Assembly: GCF_016894265.1 (NCBI RefSeq)
Contig: NZ_CP069791.1
Span: 1,116,001 to 1,180,000 of the forward strand
Length of the DNA stretch: 64,000 nt
From: Corynebacterium tuberculostearicum
Lineage (GTDB): Bacteria > Actinomycetota > Actinomycetes > Mycobacteriales > Mycobacteriaceae
Direction: 5' to 3'
Of the stretch, positions 17,272-26,111 are shown one piece after another. A model generated the notes under the pieces. That model worked only from the letters and a program-made list of their open reading frames with translations, was not told the origin of the DNA and made no database searches. Position numbers and translations under genes: made by a program. Numbering within the stretch: position 1 is the stretch's first letter; every line of letters starts with the position of its first letter.

Positions 17272-17553
17272 CTAGTCCTCATCAGGCTCATAAATGCGGT
17301 CCGCATTGTCTACCTGGGAACCACGTAACCGGCCTTTGCCTTTGCGCTTGGAAGATAGATCGCGAACCTCGCGCATGCGCGGTTCCGGGTCCAAGCGATT
17401 GGCTACTGCCTTGCGTGCAGAAGTGACGGCGGACTTGGTCACGGGGGAGTTGACGGCCTTCTCGTAGGCGCCCTTGATCTGGTGGTAGCGCTTGCGGCCT
17501 GCTTTGGTGCCAAAAACGTATCCTGCTGCGGCGCCGAAGACGAATTGGATCAT
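17272..17553 (-). CDS. YtxH-like small protein
   Basis: A 93-residue protein with a short glycine-containing hydrophobic N-terminus (IQFVFGAAAGYVFGTKAGRKR) that matches the start of YtxH-type proteins, followed by a highly basic, helical tail ending in an acidic YEPDED. Membrane association of the N-terminus is likely. The gene follows dnaG in convergent orientation. Function unknown. Confidence 0.7.
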   Translation of the reverse strand: MIQFVFGAAAGYVFGTKAGRKRYHQIKGAYEKAVNSPVTKSAVTSARKAVANRLDPEPRMREVRDLSSKRKGKGRLRGSQVDNADRIYEPDED

Positions 17554-17709
17554 TATCTAGCGTGTCCCCTTATTCCAGTACGAGTAAAAGTTCCCCACTA
17601 GCTTACCGCGAAGGCCTGTCGTTCGCTGCTAGCTACCGTTAAGGGGTACAGCTCGTCTTGCTGTAGAACAGCTCTTTTCATTACCGGGAATACGCGCTAG
17701 TTTAAAGAG

Positions 17710-17859
17710 GTGGCAATAAATACGCGTAGGGACTCGGCCGCGACCTCAGCAGTAGCGCTGGCCGCGCTATTTACCGCGAGCATTTCCGCGGAATCGAGTA
17801 GCCAGCATGTGGAGGCCGCAACTGCGCATGACGCCTCGGCCTGGTTCGAGGATTGCTAG
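17710..17859 (+). CDS. Possible small secreted peptide (uncertain)
   Basis: A 49-codon frame with a GTG start and TAG stop. The predicted peptide begins MAINTRRDSAATSAV, continues with an Ala-rich hydrophobic segment that reads like a signal peptide, and ends AWFEDC. AAAGAGG touches the start codon, which is too close for a good ribosome site. It lies alone in the 430-bp gap upstream of the PAP2 gene. The only support is the signal-like composition. Confidence 0.25.
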   Translation: MAINTRRDSAATSAVALAALFTASISAESSSQHVEAATAHDASAWFEDC

Positions 17860-17985
17860 ATGAACCGGGAAAGGTTTACTCACTGCCCCGGCTTTATGCA
17901 CGCGGGTTTAGCGTGACGTTCACCTAGTTGTAACTTTAGCTAGATATTATGCGTGGGAATTTGTCACTAGTTAAAGGTTTCCACG

Positions 17986-19266
17986 TTGAACTATCGGAAT
18001 AATCTCCGCCCGGCGGTTCGCGCCTTCGCTTTGTGTGCGGCCACCGGACTGACCATAACGCTGGCACCGGCTGCCAGCGCCGCCCTCCCCGTCGCTGTGC
18101 CGCAGCTCCGCGAGCCTGTTACCCAGCAGACCACCGGCGCCTTACCGGTACAGCATCCCGGAGCACCAGTTCCGGAGCCATTTAGCACGGATCATATTGC
18201 GGGGTTTGAATCCGATGTTTCCTCTTATCAATTCGGCAACTACTGGCAGGTAGTCCAGCTCTTTGACCACATTAAGGCCCAGCCGGAAATCCGCCAGGAA
18301 AATATGGATAAGGCCGTGGCCATAAATAACGCTGCGGCAGGGGACCAAGCCCTTATTCAGCGAGCGCAGTCCGACGCCAAGGCCAGCTCCACCAGCGTGC
18401 TCAACGCGGTGTCTGATGCCATGGGCAAAAATCTTGGCGACGCTTTCCGTGCTTCTCTAGCCGAGCACCGCTTGCCCAAAACCGAGTACCTCCTAGGCAA
18501 TGGGTACGCCGCTCGTGCAGGTGGGCTAGCTAATTCCACCATGTCAGAGAAGTACTACTTCAACTATCAGCGCCCGTACCAGTGCGCGCCGCAAGCGATT
18601 AAGCGCTTTGACGATGGCTCCAAGGATCTTTATCCCACCTCGCCAGCCTTCCCTTCGGGCCATACCAATCAGGCAACCTGGATTACCACGCTGATGTCCT
18701 TCATGCTGCCGGAGGTAGGCCCACAGCTCATGCTGCGCGGCGCTGAAGCCGGCAACCACCGGGTGGTCCTCGGTGTGCATTACCCGCTGGATGTCATCGG
18801 TGGGCGTATGACCGGCCAGGCTGCTGCGGCAGACCGCCTCAACGATAAGCGCATGCGCCATGCCCTATGGGAAGCCTCGATGGAAGTGCGCCAAGAAATC
18901 AAGTGGCGCACCGGCAAGACGGTGGAAGAACTGGTGGCCCAAGATAGGGAAGAGGGTACCCACTATCGGTCCACGGAGGATGCAGTAGAACAGTATTCCA
19001 AGTTCATGGACTATGACTTTGCCCCGCGCTACCGCACCGACGCCCCGATGGTCGTCCCGCAGGCCGCTCCAGTGCTGCTAGCAGCGTCCCACCCAGAACT
19101 GACCTGGGAGCAGCGCGCCGAGGTGCTCCGCCAGACCGCCCGCCCAGCCGGCAATCCATTGGATTGGCAAGCAGAGGGAGGCTCGTGGCAACGCCTCGAT
19201 CTAGCCCGCGCCATGGCGGCCAAGGCGACCATAGCCCCAGACGGCGGCGTGAGCGTTAGCGGATAG
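17986..19266 (+). CDS. Secreted PAP2-family phosphatase
   Basis: A 426-residue exported phosphatase of the class A acid phosphatase / PAP2 superfamily. The signal peptide spans about 1-30 (LAPAASA). The tripartite motif is complete: K-x6-RP (EKYYFNYQRP), PSGHTNQA, and GNHRVVLGVHYPLDV with its catalytic His. The start is TTG 17986, with AAAGG seven bases upstream and no better ATG nearby. It probably releases phosphate from esters, or acts on a lipid or glycan phosphate, outside the membrane. A weak GC hairpin follows at 19284-19304. wecB begins 86 bp downstream. Confidence 0.88.
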   Translation: MNYRNNLRPAVRAFALCAATGLTITLAPAASAALPVAVPQLREPVTQQTTGALPVQHPGAPVPEPFSTDHIAGFESDVSSYQFGNYWQVVQLFDHIKAQPEIRQENMDKAVAINNAAAGDQALIQRAQSDAKASSTSVLNAVSDAMGKNLGDAFRASLAEHRLPKTEYLLGNGYAARAGGLANSTMSEKYYFNYQRPYQCAPQAIKRFDDGSKDLYPTSPAFPSGHTNQATWITTLMSFMLPEVGPQLMLRGAEAGNHRVVLGVHYPLDVIGGRMTGQAAAADRLNDKRMRHALWEASMEVRQEIKWRTGKTVEELVAQDREEGTHYRSTEDAVEQYSKFMDYDFAPRYRTDAPMVVPQAAPVLLAASHPELTWEQRAEVLRQTARPAGNPLDWQAEGGSWQRLDLARAMAAKATIAPDGGVSVSG

Positions 19267-19352
19267 CAGGTTCTCAAACCTGAGCGGGGGTACAGGTCTC
19301 CCGCACATGGTTCAATGAAGAAGTATCTCCATCACTCTAAAGGAAGAGAATA

Positions 19353-20534
19353 ATGACTAAGCCCAAGATCATGACCATTTACGGCACCCGACCGGAAGCT
19401 ATCAAGGTGGCACCGGTCATCAAGGCGCTGGATAAAGATGAGCGCTTTGAATCCATCCCGGTCTCTACCGGTCAGCACAAAGAGATGCTGGAGCAGGTCA
19501 ACACCATGTTTGGCATTCAGCCGAAGCACGATCTGGGGCTTATGAAACAGGGACAGGGGCTTAACGAACTTGTCTCCCGCGCCATTGCTGGTTTGGACTC
19601 CATCATTGAAGAAGAAAAGCCGGACGTCATCATCTCCCAAGGCGATACCTCTACCGCTATGGCTGCAGCGCTTGCCGGTTTCCATCGCGGGGTAAAAATC
19701 GTTCACCTCGAAGCCGGTTTGCGTACCGGCGATATTCATTCGCCGTTCCCTGAAGAGGCGAACCGTAAACTCATTGGCCAGGTTGCCGAGCTGCACCTGG
19801 CTCCAACCGAAGGCTCGATGGAGAACCTGCGCCGCGAGAACGTGCGCTCCAAGGACATAGTGGTCACCGGTAATACCGTCATCGACGCTCTTCTGGAAGC
19901 GGCATCCTGGGACACCAAGTTTGAGGACCCTGCTCTGCAGGAGGCCGCAGAGTCTGATAAGCGGCTTGTCGTAGTCACCACCCACCGCCGCGAGAACCTT
20001 GAGGCTATGAAGGAAATTGGTGGTGCAGTTAAGGACTTGGCAGAAGCCTATCCGGAGATTAACTTCGCGCTGCCGCTGCACCTCAACCCCAAGGTGCGTG
20101 AGGCAGTTCTCCCAGAGGTTGAGCACCTACCGAATATCATCATTACCGATCCACTGCCTTATGACCAGTTCACCCAGCTGCAAAACCGCGCGACCATCAT
20201 CCTTACTGATTCCGGCGGAGTCCAGGAAGAGGCTCCCGCTCTGGGCAAGCCGGTTCTGGTTATGCGCCAAAACACCGAGCGCCCCGAGGCCGTTGTCGCC
20301 GGCACCGTGAAGCTGGTGGGTACCAACCGTGAGCTCATCGTGGCCGAGGCTAAGCTTTTGCTTTCCGACGACGCCGCTTTCCAAGCCATGGCCAACGCCG
20401 TTAACCCTTATGGCGATGGCAAGGGCGCGCAGCGCGCCGTTGCCGCCATCGCGGAGCTGACTGGAGTAGGCGAGCGCGTAGACGACTTCCTGCCCGAGGT
20501 TGATTCCTCCAAGGCCGCCCGGAATAAGAAATAA
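19353..20534 (+). CDS. wecB: UDP-N-acetylglucosamine 2-epimerase (non-hydrolysing)
   Basis: A 393-residue GT-B-fold epimerase that interconverts UDP-GlcNAc and UDP-ManNAc in the cytoplasm. Motifs seen are GTRPEAIK (8-15), EAGLRTGD, and the C-terminal TDSGGVQEEAPALGKPV with MRQNTERPE, all characteristic of WecB/MnaA. The likely partner, the dehydrogenase that oxidises UDP-ManNAc, lies at 39959-41212 on the other side of the glycan island. Together they would make UDP-ManNAcA for a polysaccharide. Start ATG 19353 follows GGAAGAG. Confidence 0.93.
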   Translation: MTKPKIMTIYGTRPEAIKVAPVIKALDKDERFESIPVSTGQHKEMLEQVNTMFGIQPKHDLGLMKQGQGLNELVSRAIAGLDSIIEEEKPDVIISQGDTSTAMAAALAGFHRGVKIVHLEAGLRTGDIHSPFPEEANRKLIGQVAELHLAPTEGSMENLRRENVRSKDIVVTGNTVIDALLEAASWDTKFEDPALQEAAESDKRLVVVTTHRRENLEAMKEIGGAVKDLAEAYPEINFALPLHLNPKVREAVLPEVEHLPNIIITDPLPYDQFTQLQNRATIILTDSGGVQEEAPALGKPVLVMRQNTERPEAVVAGTVKLVGTNRELIVAEAKLLLSDDAAFQAMANAVNPYGDGKGAQRAVAAIAELTGVGERVDDFLPEVDSSKAARNKK

Positions 20535-20560
20535 CCTGCGCATGGGGTAGATATAGCGGA

Positions 20561-20566
20561 TATAAT
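20561..20566 (+). promoter_or_regulatory. -10 box of a leaderless promoter for the DUF1707 gene
   Basis: A perfect TATAAT ends six bases before the ATG at 20573, so transcription should begin at or next to the start codon. No Shine-Dalgarno sequence is present, which fits. Confidence 0.7.
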
Positions 20567-20572
20567 AGTGGT

Positions 20573-21238
20573 ATGAAACCGCTGGATATCCGCTGTAACC
20601 ACCAAGACCGCATGAAGGCCGCCGACATCCTAGGAGATGCGCTGTCGGCCGGTCAGATTGACCTCGACGAGTTTGAAAAGCGTTCGGCAGCATGCGTGGA
20701 CGCAACCACCCGTGCCGAGCTCATCGAGCCACTGGCTGACCTTGTAGAAGACCCAGAGGTTCTCCTTTTTGGACAGGAACGAAAAATCGCGAAGGCCTAT
20801 GCGGGCCAGCAAGAATCCAAAGCCATCGCCAAGGTGGAGCAGGCCATTCGCCAGGTGCAGCCGAGCGTGCAGGAGACCCGCTCCCTTGCGGTGGGGATCT
20901 TCGGCGGGTCTACTGTCAGCGGTGGGGCAGTAGCTCGTTCCCTGACAGCCCTGGGCTTTTTCGGCGGAGTGGACATCGATCTTACGGGCGTCGCCCTGCA
21001 CAGTCGTACTACCACCATCAACGCGGCGGGCGTCTTTGGTGGCGTCGATGTTTATATTCCCGAAGGCTTCCGCGTCCACGTCAGCGGCGTAGGCCTTTTT
21101 GGCGGGCATGACCTCAAGGTAGAAAACGGCGCCATCCATCCGAATGACCTGCCAGTGGACGCGCCAGAAATCAACGTCAATTGCTACAGTCTCTTCGGCG
21201 GCGTAGACGTTCACGTGGGGCGCCGATACAGCGATTGA
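20573..21238 (+). CDS. DUF1707 and LiaF-like C-terminal domain protein
   Basis: A 221-residue protein. The N-terminal DUF1707 domain (about 4-55) has the hallmark R-x-x-A-x-x-x-L-x-x-A-x-x-x-G-x-L pattern (RMKAADILGDALSAGQIDLDEFEKR, in segments). The C-terminal half (about 105-220) is a repetitive beta structure with FFGGVD and FGGHDL turns of the cell-wall-active antibiotic response type (DUF2154). No membrane helix is seen. Relatives are thought to act in envelope-stress sensing. It follows wecB but has its own leaderless promoter. Confidence 0.8.
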   Translation: MKPLDIRCNHQDRMKAADILGDALSAGQIDLDEFEKRSAACVDATTRAELIEPLADLVEDPEVLLFGQERKIAKAYAGQQESKAIAKVEQAIRQVQPSVQETRSLAVGIFGGSTVSGGAVARSLTALGFFGGVDIDLTGVALHSRTTTINAAGVFGGVDVYIPEGFRVHVSGVGLFGGHDLKVENGAIHPNDLPVDAPEINVNCYSLFGGVDVHVGRRYSD

Positions 21239-21727
21239 GGAGGCTGAGGAGTTAGAGGGAGTATCTGGAATTAGGGCTTGGTCTCAGACACGCTCACAGC
21301 ACTCTTCCAGCCCCCTCGAGCTGGCTTTGGAAGACCCACGTCAGTCTTCGGCCTACAAGGAGCATTTAAATTGCTCAGGGCGCACTGCACATCTAGAAGC
21401 CGGTCTAGCGCGGTGGGCAATGGTACAACCACTCGGGCCGGTGTTTGCCGCACGGGACCGCTGCCTCCTGCAGGGCGGCAGGGCGTATCTAGGCACATGG
21501 GCTTCCGGCTTCAACTGGGAAAGGCGTGAAGCCGAGATCTACAGGGCATTCTGTAAGCCTGGTTAACAACTCATGAACTTGGCAGGGCAGTATCGTCAGA
21601 CAATATCGCGCAGACCATCGAAGTTGCCGGCCAGGTGGAGACACGAAAATCCACGACAAACCAATCCAGGATTCTCCTCAACACTGCCGTCCGGTGGCTT
21701 CAAGGATTCCAGTTTGGTTCTCTTACT
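21239..21727. other. Gene-poor stretch with a possible coding fragment
   Basis: This 490-bp gap carries no convincing complete gene. A frame open from about 21306 to 21566 on the plus strand reads like protein (segments GLARWAMVQPLGPV and GTWASGFNWERREAEIYR) and may be the end of a lost gene. It has no plausible start or family. Composition falls towards the AT-rich island that begins beyond the tRNA. Confidence 0.35.
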
Positions 21728-21827
21728 TAGCTGTCTTCGGGCTTAATACGCCTGTGAATAAGCAGTACTTCCACCGCAGCGCTTAAAGATTGAATCCCTG
21801 AAGAAATATAGACAAAACGCAAATAAT

Positions 21828-21850
21828 CCCGCTTAGCAAGACTAAGCGGG
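21828..21850 (-). terminator. Terminator after tRNA-Asn
   Basis: CCCGCTTAG (21828-21836) and CTAAGCGGG (21842-21850) form a 9-bp stem with a 5-base loop, immediately downstream of the tRNA on the minus strand, with an AT-rich tail. Confidence 0.75.
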
Positions 21851-21857
21851 AGCTTTG

Positions 21858-21930
21858 CTCCTCCAACTGGGCTCGAACCAGTGACCCTTCGATTAACAGT
21901 CGAATGCTCTGCCAACTGAGCTATGGAGGA
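21858..21930 (-). tRNA. tRNA-Asn (anticodon GTT)
   Basis: The minus strand folds as a standard 73-base cloverleaf: acceptor TCCTCCA/TGGAGGA, D arm AGCTCAGTTGGCAGAGC, anticodon loop CTGTTAA (GTT), T loop TTCGAGC and discriminator G; CCA is not encoded. It marks the left edge of the AT-rich glycan island and is a plausible integration hotspot. Confidence 0.95.
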
Positions 21931-22146
21931 ATATGTCGTTTGGGGTGTTTCCCTTTCGACGTAGAGTAACTCTATATTAGACCGGCTATAATTTACAAAT
22001 TGCCAGCTCATCAGGCGTTTCTGCGGTAAGGTTAGCTTGTGCGTTGTGAACAATGATCGATGGTGTCGCTGGGCTGTAAACTTTGGGAGCCTATAGAGAA
22101 TTCGATAACATTTAAGCGTGATTGTTGTCGGTGAAGGGGTCGTTGC

Positions 22147-23460
22147 GTGCAAATATTAGTTGTTTCACAGTACTGGGAGCCTGAGAATGGCGTACCTCAG
22201 CGGCGATGGGCTTGGCTTAGCCAGCTCCTTCAGGAGTCAGGGCATTCTGTTACTGTGATTGCTCCGCCTCCTCACTACGACAGAAAATTGAGTCTTAAGG
22301 AATGGTGGGTAACAAGAAAATATCGTTCAGCTATTGAGTCTTCAGCTCTACAACCGAATATACGCGTAGTTCGCTCTGGGTTTATTCCGTCAGGAAATTC
22401 GATATCTGGAAAGGTTGTCAATCAACTTGCTGTTGCATTCGGGGCAATTTGGCTTATATTGCGATTGCCTGGCCGTCTAAAAGGATATAGGCCCGACTTG
22501 GTAGTGGGAACAGTTCCAGCGCTGCCGACAGCATTAGTAGCAAGAATCGCTTCATTTCGATTCCGTAGGCCTTATATGATCGACTTGCGCGACGCGTGGC
22601 CAGACTTGTTGAGTGAGTCCAGAAAGTGGAATGCCGGGCTTGGCTCGAAGTCATGGAGAGAAAAAGTCTTTGGAACGTGGGTACTTGATTTTTCTTTAAA
22701 GATAGTCGAGAGGGTCTTAAATTCGATCTTGCAAAAGGCCTCGGCGCTCACCGTGACTTCCGCTAGGTTACAAGAGTCGCTCTTACGACGCACAGACGTA
22801 TTGGGCAGCAAAAATGAGGATACTATCTTGGTAGTTCGCAACGTATTTGAACCGAAAACTATTGCAGATTTTTTGGGGAATCGATGCAGGGATCGTCCGT
22901 TTCTAAACGTCTTATATGCGGGTACACTTGGGCGCGCTCAGAACCTCTCAAATGCGGTCAAAGCGATTAAAGTTGCGCAAGACCGAGGATACGAGATTCA
23001 GCTTCGTTTCATCGGTGCAGGGGCAGCCAAGAAAGAACTTATTCACTTGGCTCGTGAACTTGATGTCGACGTCTCATTCGAAGCCAAAGTCCAAGCAACA
23101 CAGCTTGCAGATGCCTATCACTGGGCGGATACGGCATTGGTTCATTTAACTGATTGGCCGGCACTTGAGCGCACGGTGCCGAGCAAATTGTATGAACTGA
23201 TGTCGGTGGGGATGCATGTAACAGGGGTGGTTTCGGGAGAAACGGCCGAGCTTATTAAAAGATTAAACGCAGGTGTTGTAGTGCAAACCGAAAGTCCTGA
23301 GGCATTAGCGGAGACCTGGATCGAATTAATTAAGCATCCTGAAAAGCGCTTCGTAACGGATCAAGGCTTTCGCTGGGTTGAGCTTAATCGTCAAGTGGAA
23401 TCGCCGACAAACTTCTTGAGAGCGATCAACAATGCACTGGGGAGCAGTACACGTGGATAA
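22147..23460 (+). CDS. GT4-type glycosyltransferase
   Basis: A 437-residue GT-B enzyme of the WbuB-like kind. The N-terminal domain starts ILVVSQYWEPENGVPQRRW with the following HSVTVIAPPPHY, and the C-terminal donor-binding domain holds LYAGTLGRAQNL, FIGAGAAKKEL and the P-S-K-x-Y-E-L-M acidic loop (PSKLYELMSVG). It would transfer a sugar to a lipid-linked or glycan acceptor on the cytoplasmic face. Start GTG 22147. The next glycosyltransferase overlaps its end by eight bases. Composition is clearly more AT-rich than wecB, consistent with horizontal acquisition. Confidence 0.87.
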   Translation: MQILVVSQYWEPENGVPQRRWAWLSQLLQESGHSVTVIAPPPHYDRKLSLKEWWVTRKYRSAIESSALQPNIRVVRSGFIPSGNSISGKVVNQLAVAFGAIWLILRLPGRLKGYRPDLVVGTVPALPTALVARIASFRFRRPYMIDLRDAWPDLLSESRKWNAGLGSKSWREKVFGTWVLDFSLKIVERVLNSILQKASALTVTSARLQESLLRRTDVLGSKNEDTILVVRNVFEPKTIADFLGNRCRDRPFLNVLYAGTLGRAQNLSNAVKAIKVAQDRGYEIQLRFIGAGAAKKELIHLARELDVDVSFEAKVQATQLADAYHWADTALVHLTDWPALERTVPSKLYELMSVGMHVTGVVSGETAELIKRLNAGVVVQTESPEALAETWIELIKHPEKRFVTDQGFRWVELNRQVESPTNFLRAINNALGSSTRG

Positions 23461-25003
23461 ATTTAAAAGGGGCTTGAAGGTGTTCGTGACACTTTGTACG
23501 TCCTTGACGCCTATGATGCTGGTCGCGCCTCAAAGCACTCTGCTCAAAATATTTCAACGACTTGGGATCAGCAATAAACTTCCAAATGCTAGTCGCTTCT
23601 TAGAGAATCACTTTGGTTCGACTCATGGGAAGAATAGGGTCTCCCATGAGTTTATTGGTTGTGGTAAGTCAATTGGGATTGCGCAGTCGTCGTCGTTCGC
23701 TGGTGTGCCGGGGGAAGGGCCCTTTACAGTTGACCGGCCACGTCTTAGCAATGAATTGCATGATTGGGTGCCGGACGAGAAGGAAGGGGCAAGTCATCGT
23801 TCATCAACTGTTTTGTATTATTTAACGAATGCGAAGCCGTTTACCAACTCTGGTTATACGGAACGTACTCAACATATGCTGGAAGCGCTTCACACGGCAG
23901 GGGAGTCAGTCAAAGCAGTAACTCGGCTCGGCTACCCTGCAATCGTTGGTATTCTTCGTTTCCCTGTCAAATATAATGTGAAGAGTGTTGAGTACTCTAC
24001 GTTGGTTCCTTCATATATGCCTATAATGCGCAAGAAGCGTGAGCAGAAAGCCGTTGAGTTGCTTTCTCGAACGGTCGTGAAGGAAAATCCCCGGATTTTA
24101 CATACAACGACTGATTATATTAATGCAGTGGTAGTTTCCAATGTGGCGCGACAATTCGGGCTTCCCTGGATTTACGAAGTCAGAGGTGAACCTCATAACA
24201 CTTGGTTGTCAAAACAACCACCTGATTTTGTTGAGGCTGCGAAACGATCCAACTTTTATCGAAACAGTGCGCAGCAGGAGATAAACGCCGCTATGTCGGC
24301 TGATCGGGTGATATGCCTTAGCGAGGTATCAAAAGCTAGGCTTCGAAACTCCGGAGTACCAGCCGCTAAGCTCGTCGTTATTCCGAACGCTGTCGATGAA
24401 AATCTGATAGGTAGGCAATACTCGAAGTTAGCGTTACGGGAAAAGCATAAAATCGCCAATCGAATTACCGTTGGTACAGTTTCGTCTTTGGTGAATTACG
24501 AGGGAATCGACGACTTACTAAGAGCGCTGACTCACTTGGAAGACGTTAATTGCCTAATCGTGGGTGATGGCGAAAGCCGAGAAAAGCTACAAACGCTCGC
24601 GGTCGAATTAGGGGTGTCGGAGCGAGTTACTTTCGTGGGCAAGAAGCCTTCACCAAATATTTGGGAATGGTATGCCGTAATGGATGTTTTTGTTATGCCT
24701 CGAAATGATGCGGAAGTTAGCCGATCAGTAACGCCAATCAAAGGGATGATTGCACAGGCGCTAGGGATCCCTACTGTCGCTTCTGATCTTCCTGCGTTGC
24801 GCGAGGTTACTGGCGGCAATGCTGAATATTGTGAGGCTGGGAATCCAATCTCTATTGCATCCTCAATCCGTACGTTGATAGCGGAGCCAGAATCTAGCCG
24901 GCAGCGTCGGCAAGTTAGCTCGATTCAATTTGCCGCATCACGAACTTGGCGAAGTAATGCTGAGCAACTGCGCAAAGTGTATGACGAACTTGCAGCGCGA
25001 TAG
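23453..25003 (+). CDS. GT4-type glycosyltransferase
   Basis: A 516-residue enzyme from GTG 23453, which has GGGGAG eight bases upstream; the frame is open to an ATG at 23432 that lacks a ribosome site. About 120 variable residues precede the catalytic part. The N-terminal half contains NSGYTERTQHMLEALHTAG, and the C-terminal half contains VVIPNAVD, IVGDGESREKLQ and the PRNDAEVSRSVTPIKGMIAQA segment with the donor-binding Glu. It is translationally coupled to the previous glycosyltransferase. The sugar and linkage cannot be predicted. Confidence 0.85.
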   Translation: MDKFKRGLKVFVTLCTSLTPMMLVAPQSTLLKIFQRLGISNKLPNASRFLENHFGSTHGKNRVSHEFIGCGKSIGIAQSSSFAGVPGEGPFTVDRPRLSNELHDWVPDEKEGASHRSSTVLYYLTNAKPFTNSGYTERTQHMLEALHTAGESVKAVTRLGYPAIVGILRFPVKYNVKSVEYSTLVPSYMPIMRKKREQKAVELLSRTVVKENPRILHTTTDYINAVVVSNVARQFGLPWIYEVRGEPHNTWLSKQPPDFVEAAKRSNFYRNSAQQEINAAMSADRVICLSEVSKARLRNSGVPAAKLVVIPNAVDENLIGRQYSKLALREKHKIANRITVGTVSSLVNYEGIDDLLRALTHLEDVNCLIVGDGESREKLQTLAVELGVSERVTFVGKKPSPNIWEWYAVMDVFVMPRNDAEVSRSVTPIKGMIAQALGIPTVASDLPALREVTGGNAEYCEAGNPISIASSIRTLIAEPESSRQRRQVSSIQFAASRTWRSNAEQLRKVYDELAAR

Positions 25004-25202
25004 TGCTGGCGCGATGACATTAGCTGTGGCTAGCGATGACTGTGACTAGTGAGGAATGAGAAACGACGCGATCCGGTTCGAAGCGTCAGCAGAGCCTAGG
25101 ACAGAGAGTCAGAACGTGGAGTTAGGTAACTACGCGTTGCATAATTATTCCAAATAAAGCCTAAATACAGTCGGGCTTCGGACGGCTAAGGCACAGGAAA
25201 GT

Positions 25203-25208
25203 TAGAAT
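25203..25208 (+). promoter_or_regulatory. -10 box of a probable leaderless promoter for the ABC transporter
   Basis: TAGAAT ends six bases before ATG 25215 and no Shine-Dalgarno sequence is visible. It gives the exporter genes their own promoter after a 210-bp gap that is otherwise empty. Confidence 0.55.
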
Positions 25209-25214
25209 GGAACA

Positions 25215-26111
25215 ATGGCGGATCAAAGTAGATCACAGAAACCCCAGAGACGAGGGACTTCAAGCCTCAGAATGGTTGATCGTTCTGGTTTATTTAGTCT
25301 AAGAGCTCGACCATCCTTTATTGACTATTGCCAGCAAACTTGGGCCAAACGGCATTTCATCTTTGCAAACGCGAGGGGAAAATCGTTGAGAGCGGGAGAC
25401 GGCACTTATCTCGGCCGTGCATGGATTTTCTTGAATCCACTTTTGCAGGTCACAATTTATGTGGTCGTTTTCGGTTTCATCTTGCACGTGAGCCGAGGGA
25501 TGGATAACTATATCGGCTTTATCATGATTGGTGTCATTTTCTTCGGAATGATGGGCCGCGGATTAACCCAAGGAAACGGTGTTATTCAAGGAAGTAGGAG
25601 CTTAATCGGTGCGTTTTCGTTTCCGCGTGTATGTCTCGTGTTTTCGGTTGCCGTGAAGCAAGTTATTGACGATGTTGCTCCTGCCCTCGTTGCTATTTTG
25701 GGGGCGCTAGTCTTTCAGCCGCATATCTCGATTGGGGCATCATATCTTCTTTTGATTCCCATTTTTGTATTGCTGCACGTCTTTGCTTGCGGGTTAACTT
25801 TGTTCACTGCACGTGCCACTGCTTTTGTTCCAGACCTTAGGCAAATAATTTCTACATTGCAAAGAGGTCTCTTTTTTCTATCGGGTGTATTTTATGACGT
25901 CGACCGATTTGCAAAGGTTCCAGTCTTGCGTGAGGTCATGCTCGCTAACCCTTTCTACCAATTTCTTCACGTAATTCGAACGATTGTTCTTGATGGGGCA
26001 TGGCCGGAGATGCAGTCCTTGCTTTACCTCGTAGCCGTTTCTTTTATCGTCTTTGCATTGGGGCTGGTCTATTTTTGGAGTGCTGAGGAAAGGTATGCAA
26101 ATGCAAAATAA
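25215..26111 (+). CDS. ABC-2 type polysaccharide export permease (Wzm-like)
   Basis: A 298-residue integral membrane protein with about six hydrophobic helices after a 70-residue cytoplasmic N-terminus. The segment LGRAWIFLNPLLQVTIYVVV and the later FFLSGVFYDVDRFA, followed by ANPFYQFLHVIRTIVLDG, are typical of ABC-2 permeases for O antigen, teichoic acid and capsule. It overlaps the ATPase gene, so the two are one transporter. Its job would be to export a lipid-linked glycan made by the neighbouring glycosyltransferases. Confidence 0.88.
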   Translation: MADQSRSQKPQRRGTSSLRMVDRSGLFSLRARPSFIDYCQQTWAKRHFIFANARGKSLRAGDGTYLGRAWIFLNPLLQVTIYVVVFGFILHVSRGMDNYIGFIMIGVIFFGMMGRGLTQGNGVIQGSRSLIGAFSFPRVCLVFSVAVKQVIDDVAPALVAILGALVFQPHISIGASYLLLIPIFVLLHVFACGLTLFTARATAFVPDLRQIISTLQRGLFFLSGVFYDVDRFAKVPVLREVMLANPFYQFLHVIRTIVLDGAWPEMQSLLYLVAVSFIVFALGLVYFWSAEERYANAK

